From positions 21,177 to 85,176 of the forward strand of contig JAXGGA010004723.1 of the NCBI GenBank assembly GCA_038373865.1: a stretch of DNA of 64,000 nt, in the 5' to 3' direction. This DNA comes from Uloborus plumipes (lineage: Eukaryota > Arthropoda > Arachnida > Araneae > Uloboridae). Both the position numbers and the translations under genes were made by a program. Below, piece after piece: positions 58,138 to 64,000 of the stretch (position 1 is its first letter; each line of letters opens with the position of its first letter). Below the pieces are notes generated by a model. It did no database searches. It saw nothing but the letters and a program-made list of their open reading frames with translations, and was not told the origin of the DNA.

Positions 58138-58281
58138 GTGGTAACGAGGCGACGTCTGACGGCAATTCGGAGAATAACTCTTCTGCGGATGAGGATTCCC
58201 AGATGCGCATGCGCCTGAAACGTAAGCTGCAACGCAATAGAACCTCGTTTGCCAATGAGCAGATCGAGGCCCTTGAAAAAG
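58138..58281 (+). CDS. Pax6, homeodomain-start exon
   Basis: The acceptor ttttttAG ends at 58137 and the donor GTATGC starts at 58282. With the A carried over from 41002 it reads [22 protein letters not shown], then [26 protein letters not shown]. The acidic/Ser-rich linker and the [11 protein letters not shown] start of the paired-type homeodomain match Pax6. The exon stops after homeodomain residue 18, splitting codon 19 after G, which fits the Glu expected next. Position 9 is Ala where Pax6 usually has Thr. The C-terminal exons are not in the window. The long frame 58098-58418 runs through both splice sites and is not the real exon. Confidence 0.96.
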
Positions 58282-60444
58282 GTATGCCCTCAGATAGAAC
58301 ACACACAAAACTCGCACTAGAACCTTCAAACGCTAGAAATATTATCGCACGATTCGTTGCATTTTCCACAAATTTAATAGACGAAGCCTTTTCTTACAGT
58401 AGGCATCGAAACAGCTAGTGAAGACCGTTTCATTGTAAATGCCTTCGAACTATGGTGCTGATTTTTTTTCTCTTGACAAATGGGGCATTGACATGTTACC
58501 GTGTAAATTCCGTTAAGTAGGTATTTTTCTGTTCTCCAAATTGCCAAATTGGTCTAAATTATGTTGTTAGTTCAAAATACATAAATTTGTCATTGACAAA
58601 TGCGAGTCAAATTACGGAATAACAAGAATGTATGGCAATCAATGACTTTGCAACTTAATGCGATAAGTTCTATTCTATTCCTCAATTCCTTGAAACACGC
58701 GAATTTAAAGATTTTATTTCAAGTTTTCTCGTTGCAGAGACAGGAAAAGAATTCGTCCAACAAAACTACCAGCAAGTGATTCGAAATGCACGTTGGGAAT
58801 TTTGAGGCTTTTAAGTGTAATTGAAATATTATTTTATTACCTCGTTTACTGAATGCGTAAAGCATTTCACGTTGTACCTGTGTATTTTTTCCTCATTACA
58901 CACTCAGAAACGTTTGCTTAAATTGAAAATAAATAAAAAAATAATAAAAATAAAATTTTAATAAATCGTTGTATTTAAAGAAATTGCTTCGTGGAAACTG
59001 CTTCGAATAAACTTTTCGTTAAATTGCCGATATTTTCGTGAGATTTGGGGATGACTTCTTGACCCAGAGCAGAAAGAATTGTTGAAATTGACGAAAGTTG
59101 TCTTGCGATTGAAAACTTCATGAATGCAAAGAAGGCCATTTAATCGATGGCAATGCTTCCATCTATCATTAATATTTTATAATGCTTGCAGTCTTTAAAA
59201 TCCTAAAATGGCCATTTTTATAGTAAACGGGAAAACCAATTGAAGAAAAGGAAATTACAGAAATTTTACTCTCGTGTTCTTGCTTTTCACAACTATTTCT
59301 GGTTTATGAAGGTTTTACTGCACTCTTTTTGCAACGCTTGGATGGTAGCCATATAGCTCAAATTCAAATCGAGGAGGGATACCTTACGTTTTTTCACTTG
59401 ATAAAGCGTATCATTTGCATGTAACCAAAATATTTTATGTTTATGTGTTTTTACAAAATCAGAAAAACAGTATGATTTGTCGTTATGTTAGTCACAATTT
59501 ATAAATTCTTATTTTTTCTTCATTGGTTTACACAAAAATTAAACCACGAATTTCATTTTATTATTTCCTTCTTTTCAGTTTTTTGTTTTTATGAAGTTTT
59601 CGAGCACGTTCATTTTTATTTATAACGTTTTAAATTCCTTTTTGGAACGCGATACCTTTTTTCTTTATGATTAGAGAAAAATAAATAATAATAAGAACAT
59701 TTCCATGAAGATAAAGCTGATGGTCATTTTCAAGGGCTTATGGTTCTGCACTTTTTGTGTGTTGTTGGTGTCCAAGCATTTGATTTATCAATGTGTGATA
59801 CATATTTGTGCATGTGCATTAAGTTAAATCATTGTTTTTGTACTGAAACATGTAGTAATGTAAAGTTAATTCTTCTAGTTACTTGTTCTTGCACATATCC
59901 GAAAACTAAATATGAAAGTAATATTTATTTACTTCTTCGTTCAATTTTTTTGGACGATACGCAATGCATCTCCCTCCCTCCCTCCCACCTCATATTGGAA
60001 AATAAGTTTGCTCAATAAAACTTATATTACTGATAAATGGCACTTCTGCTCGTTATAGGCTATGTACTTTTTAACAGGTTAGTACCTTTTTCGTGAACCA
60101 AAATTTCGCATTAAGACTCATGTTTCTACTCGCTCCTAAACCTTATAAATGAAAGTATTAGCATAGAATACTGAAGAATAATCAATTAAATTTAGATTTT
60201 ATAATTTGCTTGAATTATGATTCCTGAAAAAAAAAAAAAAAAAACTTAGAATAGCAGAAATTTGCAAAAAAAAAAAAAAAAAAAGAAAGAAAAAAAAATC
60301 CGACACGTGTTTCTGGGTTGCAAAGACCATTTTTACAATGCATTGAACTACTTTAGTTGAACCCTTCAGTTCCAATATTGGGGCTAGTAGTTTCTTTTAT
60401 AATGTGAACTGGCCCTTTTTTATACTCAATTTTAATGCATTATA

Positions 60445-61662
60445 CACTGAAGTGACAAAAGTCATGGGATACCTCTTAATATCGTGTCGGCCCTCCTTTT
60501 GCCCGGCGAAGTGCAACAACTCGACGTGGCATGGACTCAACAAGTCGTTGGAAGTCTTCTGCAGGAATATTGAGCCATGCTGTCTCGATAGACGTCCATA
60601 ATTGTGAAAGCATTGATGGGGCAGGATTTTGGGCACGAACAGACCTCTCGATGGTGTCCCATAAATGCTCAATGGGATTCATGTCGGGCGATCTAGGTGG
60701 CCAAATCATTCGTTGGAATTGTCCAGAATTTTCTTCAAACCAATTGCGAACAGTTGTGGCCCGGTGACATGGCGCATTGTCATCCATAAAAATCCCATCG
60801 TTGTTTGGGTACATGAAGTCCATGAATGGCTGCAAGTGATCTCCAAGTAGCTGCACATAAGCATTTCCAGTCAATGTTCGGTCCAGTCGCACTAGAGGAC
60901 CAAGTCCATGCCATGAAAAAACAGCCCACACCATTACGGAGCCACCACCAGCTTGAACAGTGCCTTGCTGACAGTTTGGGTCCATGGCTTCGTGGGGTCT
61001 GCGCCACACTCGAACCCTACCATCGGCTCTTACCAGCTGAAATCGTGACTCATCGGACCAGGCCACGGTTTTCCATTCATCTAGGGACCAACCGATATGC
61101 TCACGTGCCCACGAGAGTCGCTGCAAGCGATGTCGTTCTGTCAGTAAAGGCACTCGAGTCGGTCTTCTGCTGGAATAGCCCAAGAAATCCAAATTTCTCC
61201 GCACAGTTCTAGCAGACACGTCCATTGTACGTCCCACATTGATTTCTACGGTGATTTGACGCAGTGTTGCTTGTCTGTTAGAATTTACGACTCTTTGCAG
61301 ACGTCGCCGGTCTCGATCTTTAAGTGCAGGCGGTCGACCACTGCGCTGTCCATGGTGGGATGTTATGCCTGAAATTTCATACTCTCGGCACACTCTTGAC
61401 ACAGTGGATCTGGGAATGTTGAATTCTCTAACGATTTCCGAAATGGCATGACCCATGCGTCTAGCTCCAACTAACATTCCGCGTTCAAAGTCTGTTAATT
61501 CACGTCGTGCGGTCATCATCACGTTAAAACCTCTTCACATGAATAACTTGAACAGAAATGAAAGCTCTGTAAAAGCACTGCGCATTTATACCTGTTCTAT
61601 GCGATGCTACTGCCATCTGAAAATTTGCATATTGCTATCCCATGACTTTTGTCACTTCAGTG
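60445..61662 (-). mobile_element. Intact Tc1/mariner element (1218 bp)
   Basis: The terminal inverted repeats are perfect over 27 bp (CACTGAAGTGACAAAAGTCA at each end), TA flanks both sides (60443-60444 and 61663-61664), and a single uninterrupted transposase fills most of the length. It is inserted antisense to Pax6 in the intron that splits the homeodomain. Intact ends plus an open frame suggest recent transposition. Confidence 0.95.
60476..61522 (-). CDS. Tc1/mariner transposase, apparently intact, DD36E by count
   Basis: A 348-aa cut-and-paste transposase, close to the family's usual length (about 340). Residues 9-50 form the first helix-turn-helix (LTDFERGMLVGA...IPRSTVSRVCREY), SGRPP at 61-65 is GRPR-like, and residues 68-125 form the second DNA-binding region. 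Catalytic residues are D157 (AWSDESRF), D248 (FMDDNAPCH) and E285 (SPDMNPIEHLWD). 36 residues lie between the second Asp and the Glu, rather than the common 34. GGGSVMVWAVFSW is the usual conserved Gly-rich block. The C-terminus has PRRVVALRRAKGGPTRY. The start ATG is one of three in tandem. No stop or frameshift was found. Plus-strand frames here (60531-61212) are shadows. Confidence 0.93.
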   Translation of the reverse strand: MMMTARRELTDFERGMLVGARRMGHAISEIVREFNIPRSTVSRVCREYEISGITSHHGQRSGRPPALKDRDRRRLQRVVNSNRQATLRQITVEINVGRTMDVSARTVRRNLDFLGYSSRRPTRVPLLTERHRLQRLSWAREHIGWSLDEWKTVAWSDESRFQLVRADGRVRVWRRPHEAMDPNCQQGTVQAGGGSVMVWAVFSWHGLGPLVRLDRTLTGNAYVQLLGDHLQPFMDFMYPNNDGIFMDDNAPCHRATTVRNWFEENSGQFQRMIWPPRSPDMNPIEHLWDTIERSVRAQNPAPSMLSQLWTSIETAWLNIPAEDFQRLVESMPRRVVALRRAKGGPTRY

Positions 61663-61717
61663 TATTACTCATTACAATCCCGAAGCACGTGTCTGCAGTT
61701 TTTTCGTTCTGTTTTTA

Positions 61718-62812
61718 CTTTCTTCTATATCTAATATATAGAAGAAAGTATTGGTTTCGTGAAAATTTTCGAATGTCGAATTTTGACGGATTTGCACGTT
61801 TTGAGGTGCGCTGAGTCCATTTCGACCATTTTTGGAAAATGTCTGTCTGTGTGTGTGTGTGTGTGTGTGTGTCTGTCTGTGTGTGAGTCTGTATGTGTGT
61901 GACCAGTTTTTGTGGCCGCGCTAGAGCAAAAACTACTGCATGAAATCGAACAAAAATTTTTGCACATATGTACCACCATGTGAACTGGTGCACCTGACTT
62001 TGTTTAGCGAATTCCTCCAAGGGGGGTGGAGCAATCGCACGTGTTCTGCGCGGGAGTGAGTGCTATATCTCAGGAAGTGACCGGCGGAATCAAACGAAAA
62101 TTGGTCCATAGGTAGACCCTACTGAGTACAGGTGCTGATTCAATTTGTTTGTCAATATCTCCAAGGGGGGTGGAGCAATCGCACGTGTTCTGCGCGGGGG
62201 TGATTGCTATATCTCAGGAAGTAACCGGCGGAATCAAACGAAAATTGGTCCATAGGTAGACCCTACTGAGTACAGGTGCTGATTCAATTTGTTTGTCAAT
62301 ATCTCCAAGGGGGGTGGAGCAATCAAAAGTGCTTATTTTGTCATTGCACCTACTGTATCTCGGGAAATATTGCTGCGATTTGAATGAAATTTGGAATAAC
62401 ACTAACTCAATATGGAAGCAAGCATCGATTAAATTTTGTCGCCAATCTCCTCAGGGGGAGGATGGGGTGATCTTTGCGCTTAGTCAACAATGCGAAAAAT
62501 TAATTCATTTTAAAATCGCTTTCACGCTATTTAATTATCAAAACAGCTGAAAACTTTCAATGATTTGAAATTTTTAACTGTTGCCAATTTCTTTTTACTA
62601 ACAAATAAAATGTTTGCAATTTATCTAAACAAGGCTTTTGCAATGATTTCCAATTTCGCTCGTTGATTCTGAATTTGCAGGGTTATTACGATAATTGGGA
62701 AATTGTAACTGTCTCCAATTACTCGGGCGAGTACGCATTTTATTTTGTAACCGGAATTCATAAGATAGATATAGAAGAAAGTTTCGTGACGGCCACGACA
62801 GCTAGTTTTTTT
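61718..62812. repeat. Composite interspersed repeat with 'tatagaagaaagt' borders
   Basis: It begins with a near-perfect hairpin (ACTTTCTTCTATAT ... ATATAGAAGAAAGT, 61718-61751), runs through a degenerate GT/GTCT microsatellite (61843-61905) and 144-bp tandem units, and ends with 'agatatagaagaaagtttcgtgacggccacgacagctag' followed by T11. The same 'tatagaagaaagt' word at both ends suggests one long non-autonomous repeat. The superfamily is not identified. Confidence 0.5.
62015..62446. repeat. 144-bp tandem repeat, about three units
   Basis: Units start CTCCAAGGGGGGTGGAGCAA at 62015, 62159 and 62303, exactly 144 bp apart. Units 1 and 2 are nearly identical through 'ctatatctcaggaagt.accggcggaatcaaacgaaaattgg'. 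Unit 3 shares the start and 'tatctcgggaaat' but diverges. The periodic text has no preserved reading frame. Confidence 0.85.
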
Positions 62813-63002
62813 TTTTTTGAAAATTTGACGCTGTTGCTAATCTTCTGTTACAAGTTCGTTCTTGTAAATTACACTGAAGCTGAAATTCTTTGAGGCACAT
62901 TAGCTTCGTTAAAAGTCACGATTTATTTATTTGTTATTTCAGTCCTTTCAACTTAAAAGTCAGTGTCTTTTGGTTAAAGAAATAAATCTTTTGGAACAAA
63001 TA

Positions 63003-63121
<119 letters not shown>

Positions 63122-63179
63122 TCATGATATTCGCCTCAAACGAAGCTATTATACCTCAAAGGGGGAAATTTTGGGGGAA

Positions 63180-63245
63180 AATCTTTTTTTTCTTTTTTTT
63201 CTTTCTTTCTTTTTTCCTTTTTCTTTTTTCTTTTTTTTTTTTTGA
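63180..63245. repeat. T-rich low-complexity tract
   Basis: Nearly all T with interspersed C, just after the TAA microsatellite. Confidence 0.8.
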
Positions 63246-64000
63246 CAGTACGCAAAAGTACGAACGCTGTTGATTTGAGGTACTACTCATTTATTTTTAA
63301 AAATATTTCGTAGAAACAACATTAATTTTCATTTTTATGAACTCAATTTTTTCGTAGTATTTTCTAGCATCAAAATAAGAAATCTGATAGAAAAAGTTTA
63401 TCCCTTTCATACTATTGATTTTTGCAAGGACAGCTAATTCGAAAAAGATTAGTTGATCTCGACCTCGACAACATGATTTTAAGTTTTGGATGTCTGAGCA
63501 CTTACTTTTATTAATCAATTAGATCTACTGTATCTTTTAAAATGCTGCATTTAAACAAACTAAAATTAACTACTACTTTATTGTGCGATGATCCTTAAAT
63601 GAAAGTGATTAAGCTAGCATTTAATTGTAGTGTAGCTTATTTTCAATTGCCATGAAATTATGCATTAATCTAGAGGAGCAAGTATTTTTTAAGACTTTTG
63701 ATCAACCGTATTCTTGATTTTCGGGACGTTTTTCAGAATCTTTAAAAAGTTTTTAAAGCAACGATTTTATACGAAGCATGCAGATACACATGATTTCAAA
63801 AAATCATATCCTTATCGGAAATAATCTTCTGAAAAAAATTCTTTTTATAATACAGTTGCTTACTTTCAGAATGCACTATAAGGTCTAGTAAAATAAATGC
63901 ATGTTTTTTTTTTTTTTTCATCATGTTAAAACAGTCAAATAGACCATTTTAGCTGTCCCTGATTTTATAATTAACGCAATGTCTTTGGCTGGCCTAGCCT

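Noticed and set aside
58098..58418. 106-aa frame around the homeodomain start as a complete small protein
   Set aside because: It runs through the acceptor at 58137 and donor at 58282. Only the middle matches Pax6, and the remainder is intron.
60531..61212. Plus-strand frames (78 and 128 aa) in the Tc1 element as genes
   Set aside because: They are antisense shadows of the 348-aa transposase.

Overview
This is a eukaryotic, AT-rich, repeat-dense window. It shows short exons with GT-AG splice sites, long introns, many DNA-transposon copies and simple repeats. There are no operons, bacterial genes or CRISPR arrays. The one host gene I recognise is Pax6 (the eyeless/twin of eyeless class), on the + strand. 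Its paired-domain residues, together with Tcb1-type Tc1 transposase remnants like those I associate with spider genomes, suggest an arthropod, most likely a chelicerate such as a spider. The species call is inference.

Pax6 runs from at least 34611 beyond the right edge. Four exons join in frame: 34611-34758 (N-terminal peptide ending MPHK), 37325-37671 (most of the paired domain), 40693-41002 (end of the paired domain plus linker) and 58138-58281 (acidic linker plus homeodomain residues 1-18). Introns are 2566, 3021 and 17135 bp, and then more than 5.7 kb. I could not find the rest of the homeodomain or the C-terminal transactivation region; they should lie to the right of the window. The paired domain carries the Pax6 recognition residues I42/Q44/N47 and N14, the Toy/vertebrate state rather than the Drosophila Ey state.

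Region 1-34600 holds no recognisable host exon. It is a mosaic of AT-rich DNA, transposons and visibly GC-richer islands. The transposons include a Tc1-like element (8741-11378) split by a hAT-type element with a perfect 8-bp duplication; a 2.8-kb element with a SHGKG...GG.VKR transposase and 4-bp duplications (13072-15840), which itself contains a Harbinger-like MITE; and several hAT, pogo and Tc1-type MITEs. The islands near 6.2, 16.3, 17.7, 18.8, 19.9, 24, 25.5, 26.4, 27.6, 31.4 and 33.4 kb are candidates for conserved regulatory DNA upstream of Pax6.

The introns carry further islands (39.2, 44.2, 45.9, 50.7, 53.2, 54.6 and 55.8 kb), two tRNA-headed SINE-like copies, a 127-bp-arm inverted repeat, a CT-rich degenerate tandem array with a pogo-like insertion, and MITEs. 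After the last exon seen lies an apparently intact Tc1/mariner element (60445-61662) with a 348-aa transposase whose catalytic spacing counts as DD36E.

Repeat boundaries are exact where terminal inverted repeats and target duplications are quoted and approximate elsewhere. GC islands were judged by eye, not computed.
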